Assembly (NCBI GenBank): GCA_958450365.1 | Contig: CAUEEP010000732.1 | Location: 1,364,001-1,428,000 of the forward strand | DNA: 64,000 nt | Source: Mesorhabditis belari | Taxonomy: Eukaryota > Nematoda > Chromadorea > Rhabditida > Rhabditidae | Reading direction: 5' to 3' | Shown here: piece by piece, positions 45,401 through 56,900 of the stretch | Layout of the letters: each line of letters begins with the position of its first letter | Position numbering within the stretch: the first letter of the stretch is position 1 | Translations under genes and position numbers: made by a program | The notes under the pieces: generated by a model | Databases searched by the model: none | Told to the model about the DNA's origin: nothing | Seen by the model: the letters and a program-made list of their open reading frames with translations, nothing else

Positions 45401-48400
45401 TGGATCTTCTTCCGGAAACTTGAACGAATTGCTTGTCGGTGATCGTGACAGTGATCGTGACGGTAATCGATGCAAAAAGCCGACTTCATCGCCACCCCGT
45501 TCTACATTTGTCGTGGGATCAATGCAACGAACAAAGATCGCGCGATCAATTCGATCAAGAAATGCCAGGTAATTCTACGCTTTTTGATTATTATTGAGTA
45601 AAAACAAAGGAAGTGGTGTTGTTTTGTGCAATTTCTACATTGAATTTGAGCTATATCTTTGCTGAGTTCTTATTGAATGGTTAAAATCTGTGCTCATACT
45701 AAAATTTTTGTTGTTTTGACACTTTGAGGTGACTCGAGAAAGAGTTAAAGGTTAAAATTATACTCGAATACTCTCTCCTTGCCCACAAAATAAAAAATAA
45801 TGACAAGGGGCAACTAATTTCAACAGGATCATCACTACATTCGATTTCGGTAAGCTCAAACAAACTTTATTTTGATCTACACTGCCAGGAGCAAAGAATT
45901 GATAAAAAAATGATTAAAGCGCTGACTCTTTGAAAATTTCTCAGAGTAATCCGTGTAAAGCTTACAAAGCAAACACCAAAAATTCACGTTTTATCAAAAG
46001 TGCAAGTAAATTCAAGTTCAAAAACTGGTAATGCTTGAAAAACGCTTCAAACAAACAAGAACAAATGTGAAATGAAGGTTTTGCGCAAAGAAACGAAATA
46101 CTTTTTCAATGGTTTTCCCTCCAACACTATGAAAAGTGTTTTATTTGTATTCCCTTAATTTTAGAGATGCAAGAGCACAAACACCCACGCGGATACTCTT
46201 CTCGCGCCAGCTGGTCACTGTTATCAAATCATCTTCGAGTGTTTCACGTGTGGCCTTCGTTTGGATATCTTTGAGAGGGATTTGTATTCGGTGTAAGTGA
46301 CTTGTTATGCAAAAATGTGAAACTAACTATATGTCGTAGCCGTTTACGAAATTGAGCCGCTAGCGAATGAGGGTATTTCCGGGCATCCAATCAAAAAGTC
46401 ACCCACATAAAAAATGTTCATAATACATATATTTTATAATAAATTTTTGAAATTAGCTCATTTGGTTCAGTAGAAAAAATTTTTTTGAGCCCCCAAAGTT
46501 TAGGTTCAAAAATGGCTATAAAAGAATTTTCTACAGCCAAGAAACTTGCCTAATAGCTCATTTTGTAGCCAATTTGATGTAGTTTCTTAAAGTAAAGCTG
46601 CATTGAACATTTGTTTTTCAAAGCTAGGAGAAAGAGGGCGAGGAACGACTTCAGTTGAACTCGGTCGCTGTTTTCACATTTGAGAATTGCCCTGAATTTG
46701 TTCCTCGCCCTCTTTCTCCTACTTTCAACCGTCAATCGTCAATAGAATTTCGTAAACGGCTACGACATACATATCAAAGTTCATGTTTCCTTTTTACACC
46801 GGGAGATCAAGCTACAGCACCCAGACTTCAAAATTGTGATAAAGTGCGAATAAAGAAACCGTCAATCAAGAAAATTAAATTTCGTTCTTAATCTGACTAA
46901 AATATCATTAAATACGCCATTCAATGTGATGTGAATATTTGGGAGGGCCCAAAAGCCGCAATTTTTTTTCCGCAAAGGGGCATATTCGCAACACTTGGCG
47001 AGAGCCACAAAAACAACAAATGATACCAAAAACATAGAAATCTAACCAAGATAAGGTTGTCAAGATATCAAAAGTTGTGGAAATGCCCCTTTGCGGAAAA
47101 AAATTTGCGGTTTTTGACCCGTCCTGAATATTTTAGTATCTGCAAAATTTGATGCTTTCATCAAAATTGTGGCACATTTTGGGGGTGGCTACTTTGCGCC
47201 CATTTTTTACGCAACTCGTCACTTTCTTCTAAGTGGGCTAATCTTTATGATTTTAGTGTAATTTTGTAGATCTCAACAAGTGCAACAAAATGACACCAAA
47301 ACCATAAAGAATTGGTTCACTTAGAACAAAGTTATGGCGAGTTGCGCGAAAAAATTTGGCGCAAAGTAGCCGCATATTTTGTCGGAAATTGACTTTTTTG
47401 AGATTTGTAACTTTGATACCAAAAGATGCTTTCATCAAAATTGTGGCACATTTTGGGGGTGTTCTTGTGATCTTGTTCTTTAAAAATGTTAACATCTTTA
47501 GTAGAAATTAATATTTGATCATTTCAGGGAAGACTACTGCTCGGAAACAGTCGCTGAACCGCTACAAGCATCCACTTCATCACACGGCGATGTGGATCTT
47601 CGGGTAGAAATATTTTCAACTTTTCGATTTTAAATTTTATTCCAGAATTTACCCGCACAAATGCCACCGGTGATTTCGGCAAATGGAACAAGGAAAGTAC
47701 TGTAAGTGGTTGTTTTTATTTGTTTTTGAAACTGTTTTAATGAGAAGTGCTAAACTTTTGAAATGATTTGTCAGTTTTGTTCAAAATGTGCTTAATATTA
47801 GAATAATTTAGGCTAAATCTACCAGCCTCGAAAATCTCTGCTTCAAATATCACCGCTTTTAACAACGATGATGACACAGAAACGGTGGACGAGCAAGCGG
47901 CAAAAAATGTCGTTCCTGATGCAAATGAGTTGGCTAGGTTTTTTTTTATTAGATTTTAGGTAAATATTGTTTTTGTCTCTAGTCTATGTCTGAATACAAG
48001 AATGGATATCGAATTTGGTCACGCCTGGTTTAAACATTTGATTTCAATTCCAATGAAAAATCTAATTTAGGCTAGCTGCGCAAAAAGTGAAACAGCAATT
48101 CGAGTTGGAGCAACGGATTCGCGCGGAATTTCAAGCACGAGAGAACCGGAGAAGGGCTTTTGAACAGAAACGATTGGAAGCACAGAGAGCCAAAGTTTGT
48201 GATTATTGTTTAAAACGAGTACTGTGCTATTTACAGTTCGGTCAACTCAAAGCGGAGCGCGAGGATCGACTGCATATTTTTGTGGATCGAGTTCGCCAGT
48301 GGGCGTCTGGAAGAGTGTGTAACTGGCCAAAGGTTGGTCTTGCCTTTAGCAAAATCGAAATTACAGGGTGCGCCATAATTGTCGCAACAAGATAAAGTTC

Positions 48401-50058
48401 TGATTTTAAGGCAAACAAGAGCAAAAAAAGGCAAATTTTTAAATGAATAGCATTTATTGTACATTAACAATTATAAATCAACTATCAAATTCGAATCGGC
48501 CACCATTAGCATTTGAGATTTGAGCAGGCCTTTCGGGAAGGCGTCAACGGTGGTGACCAAATAGGCTGGATCGAGCTCTTCTCACGCTTTCAACAGTGAT
48601 TTCTTTAAGCTTTCGATGTTTTTGTGGGGCTTTGAACAAGCTTTGGCTTCTAGAGCCGACCACACTGAAAGATCCATTGGGTTGAGGTCTGGAGAGCTAG
48701 GTGGCCACTCAGAAAGAAATTAAGTCCAGAAAGTTGTTTTGGCAGAACTCTTTGAGTTTCTTAGATTTGTGGACCGGTGCGCCATCTTGCCGATAAGTCC
48801 AAATGCAATTTCCAAAATGTTTACGAGCCCAGGGCAAGAGTTCATCCTTGAGAAGAGCCGGATAGTTATCGGAATTGCGCGCATGGTACCTTTTTGCGAC
48901 AATTATGGCGCTCCCTGTACATATCTGGTTTGAATTCAATATCTAAGCTTATCATGACATGTTTAGGTATAGTTATAATTATTTGTACTAAATTAACGAT
49001 GATGATCCAAGATCAGAAATGATATTTTATGGTTTAATTTTGCTTCTGACGATTAGCTGGTACAAAAAAAAGTAAAAATTAAAAGCCGGGCGTTTGAAGA
49101 AATCTTCCACTCAAGAATAATGATGACAGTCCAGACAAAAACCCACATTTTGTACAAATATCACTATGGGCACTATCATTATGTACAAATAATTATAACC
49201 AACCTCAACAGCTTATTAATGCAATATTGCAGGTTGAGATTGAGCATCTAAAGTTTGCTTGAGCTAGAATAACTCGAATGCATTCCATGATCAAACGTTT
49301 CAACAATAGTAATCAAGCGTCTGTACGAAAAGGTTTTGCGTCTAGACCGTCTTCGTTACTCTATATAGTGGAAGATGACGATCTGACATTAAAATGACTT
49401 GCTTCAAACGTTCGTCCGGCTTTTAGTTTTTGTTTATTCGTCTTTCATTTGCCCTGGGAAGTAAAATAAAATAATATTTGAAGCGTTTTGGGTCTGGATA
49501 GTCATCGTTAATTTAACCCATGTTTAGATTTACGAGATTTGCAAAAACCCTACTCATCCCTATGGCATTAATATGGATATGGTAAGAAAGTCTATTTTAA
49601 ACTTGAAAACCCCTTTTGCAGTTATGTGACTTCTACGAGGCGTTTCTTGTTTGGCAATCGGAAGGCAGCACTCCTTTCCCAGGGAAGGTCGATCCAGTAG
49701 CACGAGGTAACTTCAAGAAAATTAGTTAACCTCAATTTTGCTCCAGAGTTGGCTTCATACTGGCAATTTGGTGAGCGTTTGGCGATCACGGCCGAGTTTC
49801 GGGTCTATTTCGAGGAAATTTGTAAGGTAAGATTTGTGGTTGTAAGATTTCAATTTTGAAAGTTCTCAAGTCCAACACTAAATTTAGGAAGATCATCGCA
49901 AGCGGCAACTAGCAATGGCTCCTCCGCCTCAACCGATAAAAATAATACCGCCAGTTCCTCCTCCACCACAGCGAATATCTCCATTTCTTCAAATCCCTCT
50001 TCCAGCCGCTTCCATGCAGCAAATCCCTCAAGTACCCCGTTTCTCGCAACGCTGGTAA
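45401..50058 (+). CDS. Protein with degenerate LIM-like motif; 5' end unresolved
   Basis: Eleven exons join in phase: 45401-45568, 46167-46292, 47528-47603, 47646-47701, 47812-47937, 48071-48194, 48237-48332, 49528-49581, 49622-49706, 49747-49826, 49888-50058, giving about 386 aa plus an unseen start. The first visible exon has phase 1, so an upstream exon is needed unless translation begins at the internal ATG at 45522. Residues from exons 1-3 (HCYQIIFECFTCGLRLD, then LYSVEDYCSE) resemble the second half of a LIM zinc domain. The first CxxC pair is not complete. A charged, probably helical part follows (VKQQFELEQRIRAEFQARE). A novel-looking C-terminal region follows (ELASYWQFGERLAITAEFRV), and a Pro-rich tail ends at TAA. 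I do not recognise the family. AATAAA at 50322 is a possible poly(A) signal. Confidence 0.72.
46331..46768. mobile_element. TIR element in intron 2 of the LIM-like gene
   Basis: ATGTCGTAGCCGTTTACGAA at the left and TTCGTAAACGGCTACGACAT at the right form about 23-bp termini. An internal pair GGAGAAAGAGGGCGAGGAAC and its inverse lies at 46627-46720. No coding sequence. Confidence 0.75.
46942..47124. repeat. Inverted repeat with AAAGCCGCAATTTTTTTTCC ends
   Basis: CCCAAAAGCCGCAATTTTTTTTCCGCAAAGGGGCAT pairs with ATGCCCCTTTGCGGAAAAAAATTTGCGGTTTTTGACCC. It is about 180 bp long, in intron 2 of the LIM-like gene. Confidence 0.7.
47151..47461. repeat. 37-bp direct repeats around an inverted repeat
   Basis: GATGCTTTCATCAAAATTGT through ATTTTGGGGGTG occurs at 47151-47187 and 47425-47461. 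Between them GGCTACTTTGCGCC...ACGCAACTCG pairs with CGAGTTGCGC...GGCGCAAAGTAGCC. It is in intron 2 of the LIM-like gene. Confidence 0.7.
48364..48917 (-). mobile_element. Tc1/mariner-type element, C-terminal transposase retained
   Basis: TIRs CAGGGTGCGCCATAATTGTC and GACAATTATGGCGCTCCCTG with TA on both sides, 554 bp. The minus strand encodes part of a transposase catalytic domain: LLPWARKHFGNCIWTYRQDG then APVHKSKKLKEF. After a frame disturbance, a WPPSSPDLNPMD-like motif is visible. The N-terminal DNA-binding part is absent. It lies in intron 7 of the LIM-like gene. Confidence 0.85.
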
Positions 50059-50979
50059 AGAGATTCTTTTTAATAATTGATTTAATTGAATTTCCCATTT
50101 ACGTCAACTTGCATTTACGTTTGAAAGACCAAGCACAGGCCAGACTTTGTACTCTTTTAAAAGCGAATTGAAATGGTTAAATAGAAATTTCGATTTCTGA
50201 CTGTACAAAGAATACAAATCGCCTTAAGTGTGGCTGGGAAAAGTTACAGTACCTTTTTCCCTTTAAATTCGCTCTTAGGATATTGAATTTTGCTAAATCT
50301 AGATTTAAAATATCATCTTAAAATAAAGTTTTATTGTTCGTATATTCACGTGTATTCATTTCACTTTTTCTTTTTGTTGTTGCTTCTTTTAAATGTTGTT
50401 TTTTGCTAAGAAATAGGAAAAACATTTTATTTCCGTTTGTGTACAGATATATGTAACTGACAGAGAGAGTTTCAGGCAGAAACATCACAAAATTTCACTT
50501 TTTTTTTTAGGGAGCTTTTCGTGCAGGTAACCGTATTCTTTTGTTCAGTAGCAGTGGGGAATTTGGTGAGCTTGTTTTCTAAAATGCAATGCCTCACTAG
50601 TACTGTACTTTTTGAGTGTGGTAGACGCGAAAAGACGTGGAAATGGCAGTGTTGAGTGAAGGGAAAGAGATTTGTTTAGGGTGACCCTCCGAAAATTTGC
50701 ATATATTTAAATATTTAGGACGGTATTTAGATCCTGTCGATTATGGTAAGTTAATCTCAAATCAATAACTGAATATCTTTGATTTTCAAAAAACTACCAT
50801 ATCAAGCAAGATTTTCGGAGAGTGAAAGATAGAGAGAAGCTATCACAGCGTGGCGGTGTCGGATAATGAGCAAATTGAAGGGTTTGCAGAATTCACATGA
50901 GGGTTTTTGGATAGAAAATCGACTACTAGATATCGGAATTGGTAAAAAAAAAAAGATAAAATATAGTAGTTCGATATGA
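50059..50979. other. Convergent intergenic region
   Basis: This holds the 3' flanks of the plus-strand LIM-like gene and the minus-strand receptor gene. Plus-strand AATAAA at 50322-50327 is a poly(A) candidate. No other gene is seen. Confidence 0.45.
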
Positions 50980-53900
50980 CTAATGATTTGACATCATGAC
51001 GGGTGAACGCATTCGATCGACTGGAGAGCGCACAGCGACAGCCCGAATCACCGGAACATCGGGACGTGGGTGGATCTAAATGGATTGGAATTTTAAAATC
51101 AACTCCAAATATAATATCCATGCAAAGTTGTTGGCTAAAAGCCTAAACTCCGCCAATTGTAAACGGGACTTAACCTTTTGCTTCATAACTTTCCATGGAT
51201 ATTATATTTTGAGTTGATTTTGGTATCATTCGATGTGCAATTTTATTCTGCGTCGAATGATTCTCAAAATAGTCAAAAGCGAAGGGTTGGTGCTGAGAAA
51301 AACCGAAAAAACCAGTTTTTACCACATTTTTCCTCGAATCGTGCTCGGAATGTGTGCGCCGCACGGCTTTCTTCTTGCGCATCACCGTGTGAAAGATTGG
51401 AGACTAAAACTTGTAATTTCCCCTTAACCAATCAAATCCCCTTACTTGATCATCACTCAAATGTGCTCCCGCATTGGCAGAATGGGGTCCTCGACGGGCT
51501 CCTCGACTAGATGTACTGCCACTAATCGAGCCGGTTCCCCGAGCCGAGCTTTTGTCCCACGAGCCAGTGGATGAAGCTGGGGAAACAGCTCTCATCGGCG
51601 AGTTTCTTTCTTCTTCTGAAAGAATTTGCCACAATTTGCCAATTCAGAATTTGCCACAGTGATCAGTAATTGTTTTTTGCTCACCATTTTCAAATAGCTC
51701 CAATTTTGGGCCTTGTGGAGCATTGTAGTCGACTTTGTACTCGACGACAACTGGTTCATAGGAAAGCAGGATGTAGATCTTTGGACCAAAGAGGAAAGCG
51801 AGCAGAACAGTGGCACACATCAACAATTCCAGAGCGATCACACTTTCCTGGAATTGAAGACTAGAAATTGAATACTTTAGTCCATTCTAACCAGTCATGT
51901 TAACTCGGTCCCTTTTTTGGTCCGTTTGCCGTTGGCAATCTACGAACTTTGTTCGTATCTTAGCTGGGTTTGTTTGAAAAACGTTGAATTTCATTTCATC
52001 CTATAGAAAATTTGATTTCGGGTCGAATGAAAGTAAATTTAGCGTTTTTCAGAAAAAACTAAGCTAAGATAGATTGTCAACGGAAAAGAAACCGAAAAAG
52101 GCCTGATTAACATGCCTTATTCTTTCTTCAGTCTTCCGAGCCTACAGTCTAAAAGTTCGAGTGTTTTTGAAGAGCTAATCAAGGTACAATTGGAATACTT
52201 TAAGTCTGATTCAAATAGTAAACACCGTATTTGTTCTAATAGCCTCTAATAGAAGCAATTTTGTGGAATGTTTGAAAAATACAGCGACTCTTGATTTAAC
52301 GATTCTATTGGGTTGTCCAGTTATGAATGCGCGTTTTTACTATTTTGTAAATTTCTCAAGATATCGAACAGATTTATATGAGTGTTATATATCATTCGAA
52401 AGCTCAAGATCTCCTCTACATTTTGGAATAAAAAAAGTTTTTGAATTCATTCAACTTTTTGGGGAATTGACTGCACAAAGGGAGAGGTCTTTTTCGAAAA
52501 AACCCATTCCAGTTTAGCTATTCCTCAAGTTTTATGGTGTAAAATAACCGCCCAGAAAAGAAAAGTAAAGATGCTCTGAAATTGTTATATTGAAAAAAAG
52601 TTGTATTGATATATCTATTGGCCAAACATCAAACGGTTAACTCAATTTGAGCGGAGCCAAAACTTGATCCAAAGGCACCCTTCCATTTTTTTGGCCACCT
52701 CTTCTTCTGTGCGGTCAATTTGCCCAAAAGCTGGACAAATTCAAAAACTTTTTATATCAAAATGTAGAGGAGATCTTCAGCTTTCGAATAATACTCATAT
52801 ATATCTTTTTCTTGATTTCGGTATCTTGAGAAATTTACAAAATAGTAAAAAACGCGCATTCATAACTGGACAACCCAATAAAAAGTGCCCCAAATGTCTT
52901 GGGTAGTTGCCCAGAACGAGCAACGATTGCGTTTGGTTGGGCAACTACGGCAACTACGGTTGGGCAACTACGGCAACTACGGTTGGGCAACTACGGCAAC
53001 TACGGCAACGACAACTAACTACCAAGGACGTGTTTTCGAATCTCAAAATCGTTGTATAAAGTGTCGAGGGTAGAAGGAAATCTTCTATTAGAATAAATAC
53101 AATAATTTTGTTGTCTTGTGCAATAAATGTATACCTTCCACTCATACGGCACTGAGAAATACGCGGCGATCCACAAGAGCCAGATGAACGCGCAAATCAT
53201 CGACGAAACACACAACCATTTCGTTTCCTTTAAGCGAAAATTGATATTGATAAAAAAATAAAGATCAATTATCAAAGTGGAAATGTTCAAAAAGGGTTTT
53301 CAATATGGTAAATCAATATGGTAAGAATTGAAACGAAAACCTTGTAATTCCTCTTGATATTTCTGTTTCGACTGTTGATGAAAAGAGCCAAGATGAGTAG
53401 AATGATTGCGTAAGCGTTTGAAAGAACAAATTCCTGGGAAATTTTTTTGAAATAACAATTGAAATCGCCATGCTCACCACTCTTCCATATGAGCAAACCA
53501 TTTTCGTGGAGTTTCCCGAAATTGACCACGTTGAAAGGAATGCTTCGGCTGCCCATCTGAATTGGTTTTGAAGATTTTAAATGAATTTCAAATCTAAATT
53601 TATTCTTACCTCACAGAAAGCGCAATTTGCACGCCAAAGATGAAAAAGAGCAGCAGCCAGTAGTTCCAGAAACTGATGTGCACGTTCGTCGCCGAGTAAA
53701 GCGTTTCCGCGTTTCGGAGCTGCGTGCCCTAGAAGTTGAATGAAATTGCATCAGAACTGAGTACGCTAGAAGGGGCTTGTTGCCATTTTTCAGCACAAAG
53801 AACACTCAAAGAAGCACAGGAAACTCAAAAAGCACCTTTGCAATCATAACTCCAAAGCAAATTGTGTAAGCGAGACCGTGAAGGATGACGCGGGCTCGGC

Positions 53901-56900
53901 AAACCTGAAAATGGTAAGACAGTAAGAATTTTGAGACTTTTGAGACTACTAGAACCTACTAGAACCTACTAGAACCTACTAGAACCTATTAGAACCTACT
54001 AGAACCTACTAGAACCTTCTAGAACCTACTAGAACCTTCTAGAACCTACTAGAATCTACTAGAACCTTCTACAACCTACTAGAACCTTCTAGAACCTTCT
54101 AGAACCTACTAGAACCTACTAGAATACTGTAAATGAATAAAATTAGCATAAAAACAATGACGCAAGATAACTTACCATATCAGTGGCATCGAAAACGAAG
54201 AAATAGGCGGTGATGTAAAGCATGATGATGCCGACAAGAAGGGAAATCCCCAGCGATTGATTACCTAAATAAATTGACTTCTTAATTTGACTTTTAACTT
54301 TCTAAGCTACAGTACTACCATAATTTCTAGTGTTTTAGCAATAGTTCTTAGAATTTTATAACTTTTTGACCTTTAACAACCCGGAGATACAGCTTGACGA
54401 GCACCAAAATCAACACGGCCAGTGCGCTGATCGTCTGAAATTAGATTTAAAAGCGCTTACAAAACTAACTATGGTGTTAAATAATTGTTAAATAACTGCT
54501 AAATAAAATAACTATTAACCTAAGGTCTCGAATAACCATTAAAATATATCCTTAAAACTTACTAATAAAGAAATGACGGCCAATAGAACGAAGTTGTGCG
54601 GATGAGCGCGCCACTCGCCGGTGCTCAAGTGCTCTAGGATCTGAAAAATGAGGTTTAAGTAATAAAGTGAAAGTGAAAAGCTTAAATAATACAGTGAAAG
54701 TCATTAGATAAATGCTAAGCTACAGTAATTTTTCAATAAACAGTGTTTTACCAATTATAGACTTAAAACAAGTCTAGGATTACAGAACAAACACCAACAT
54801 GAAGTCACCTTGAAGAAAATGAAAGAAAATGAAAGGAAATGAGTGAAATATCGTAGTTGGTTGATTGCGTTTAGTATTTTAGAATTAAAGCTTATACAGA
54901 ATGTCATATAAAAAAAGACTTTTCAACTCAAATTTTAAGAAAAATTTTAATTAATGGTCTTGAAACATCAAAAAAGAAATTTTGAAAGGGAAATTTTGGG
55001 TAGACAAATTTTTTGAATTTCACGTTTCACAAAATCAACAAAATTAACTGCCTCGTTGTCAAATTTCTCATCAAATGCCATCGTTAAACTTCAGCTTTGG
55101 TTTGCTGATCATTTAAAATGAATTTTCAAAATTTTTCGATGTTTTTTTAGTAATTATTGATCTCTACAATGCCATCCATTACTAGCGCTAAATTGTCATT
55201 TTTTCTTTGCTTTTTAAAGTATAAGCGGCTTTTTTTTATGACGCTGAATGATTTATTTTGGAAATTTTGTGAAAAAATGTTTAAAAGAGTTAAAAGAGGG
55301 GAGCTTTGAAAAGCTTTGAAAGCTTTGAAAGCTTTGAAAAGCTTTGAAAAGCTTTGAAAAGCTTTGAAAAGCTTTTGAAATACAGATTGTTCAAGAGCTC
55401 TAAATACAGAGCTTTCAATATAAAAAAAGACTTTTCAAATCTCTAAATACAGAGCTTTGAAAAGCTTTGAAAGCCTTGAAAAGCTTTGAAAAGATCCCCT
55501 GAATCGTGGTGAGAAATTTTTCTTGAATAAGAATCGTGAAATTTGAGTTGAAAAGTCTTTTTTTTATTGAAAGCTCTGTATTTAGAGCTCTTGAATGACT
55601 CTTGTATTTTGTATGTTTTTTAGAATTACCGAAGCGTATTGAACAGTATCGGCTCCGAAGGCGGGCTGCTTTCGGACATACGATGAATCCCTTTCCACAA
55701 CTCCACTCTGCACAAATGCGTCGAGAGGTCGCTGAAATGAGTTCTAATCAAATTGTTAAATTGAAATTTATATAATTATAAAAAAAAATTACAAGTTAAT
55801 ACAATACTATTAATGTGATTAAAAGTTAGAAAATATTCAGTCTTCCGTCCGGAATGAGATAAGAATCCTAAAGGATACTTTCTCGTACTAATTCCAGTAT
55901 TTAAAAGCTTAAACTCTTCTAATTACCTGACTAAATTTAAACTATAGTTTATTTTTTATTTATTTCTATAAAATTTTTCATTATTCTATTGTACCTGGAA
56001 GAAATTTCCCTCAAGAAAACATTTGCACAGCGGTGGCACACATTTAGAGGTGACCGGTGAGGAGCGGCCAAATGGCTGAAGAAAATTTATAGTTTATAGT
56101 ATTCTATTAGTTGTGTGAAAAAGTAATCCACGTTTTTTATTTTTATCTGATGACCAAATAAGACTCTGTCTTCTCGAAAACCCTCGTTCAACCTCTTCAG
56201 AAATAGGCCTTACATTAAATTGTGATGGGTCAACCGTAAGGAAACGCTTGAATGCCATGAATTTTATTAAAAAGTTGGACAAATGGATACCGCATGAACG
56301 ATAACGCGCGACCACATGTCTCTTTACAGACTCGACAAAAAATCCAGAGTGTTGGATGAGAGGTTTTACCACATCCATCTTATAGTTCAGACCTTTCTCC
56401 ATCTGATTATTATTTATTTTTGTCTCTGTCTAACTTTTTGGCCAATAAACGGTTCAATTCCGAAGACGATGTCAAAACCGAGGTTAATCTTTTCTTCGCC
56501 TCTACGGACCAAGATTTTTATTATCGTGGAATGTCTTTACTTGTAGAACGTTGGCAAATGGTTGTTCTTTCGAATGGTGATTACTTCGTTGAATAAAAAT
56601 TATTTTAACGAAACTTAAGGTCTTTTATATTTAAACGTTAAAAAACGTGGATTACTTTTTCACACACCTAATATAATGTTATTAAATTTGTTATCAAGTC
56701 TGTTATCGAGTACCTTGTAAAGTGCGGTCATTCGTAGCCCGGAGTGGGCACTCCAATTTCCGATTAAATGGTATGCAGGTCGACCATCTCTTCCCTCCAT
56801 CCACTCGAACATTTCCACGTCATCCTCGACCGGCGCTCTTCGTAATTGCTCGCTTATAGCCCTGAAATTTAGATTTACATTAAAAAAAATCGTATTTCTG

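Noticed and set aside
52263..52517. 84-aa plus-strand open frame
   Set aside because: It spans the MITE at 52308 within a receptor intron and has no coding resemblance.
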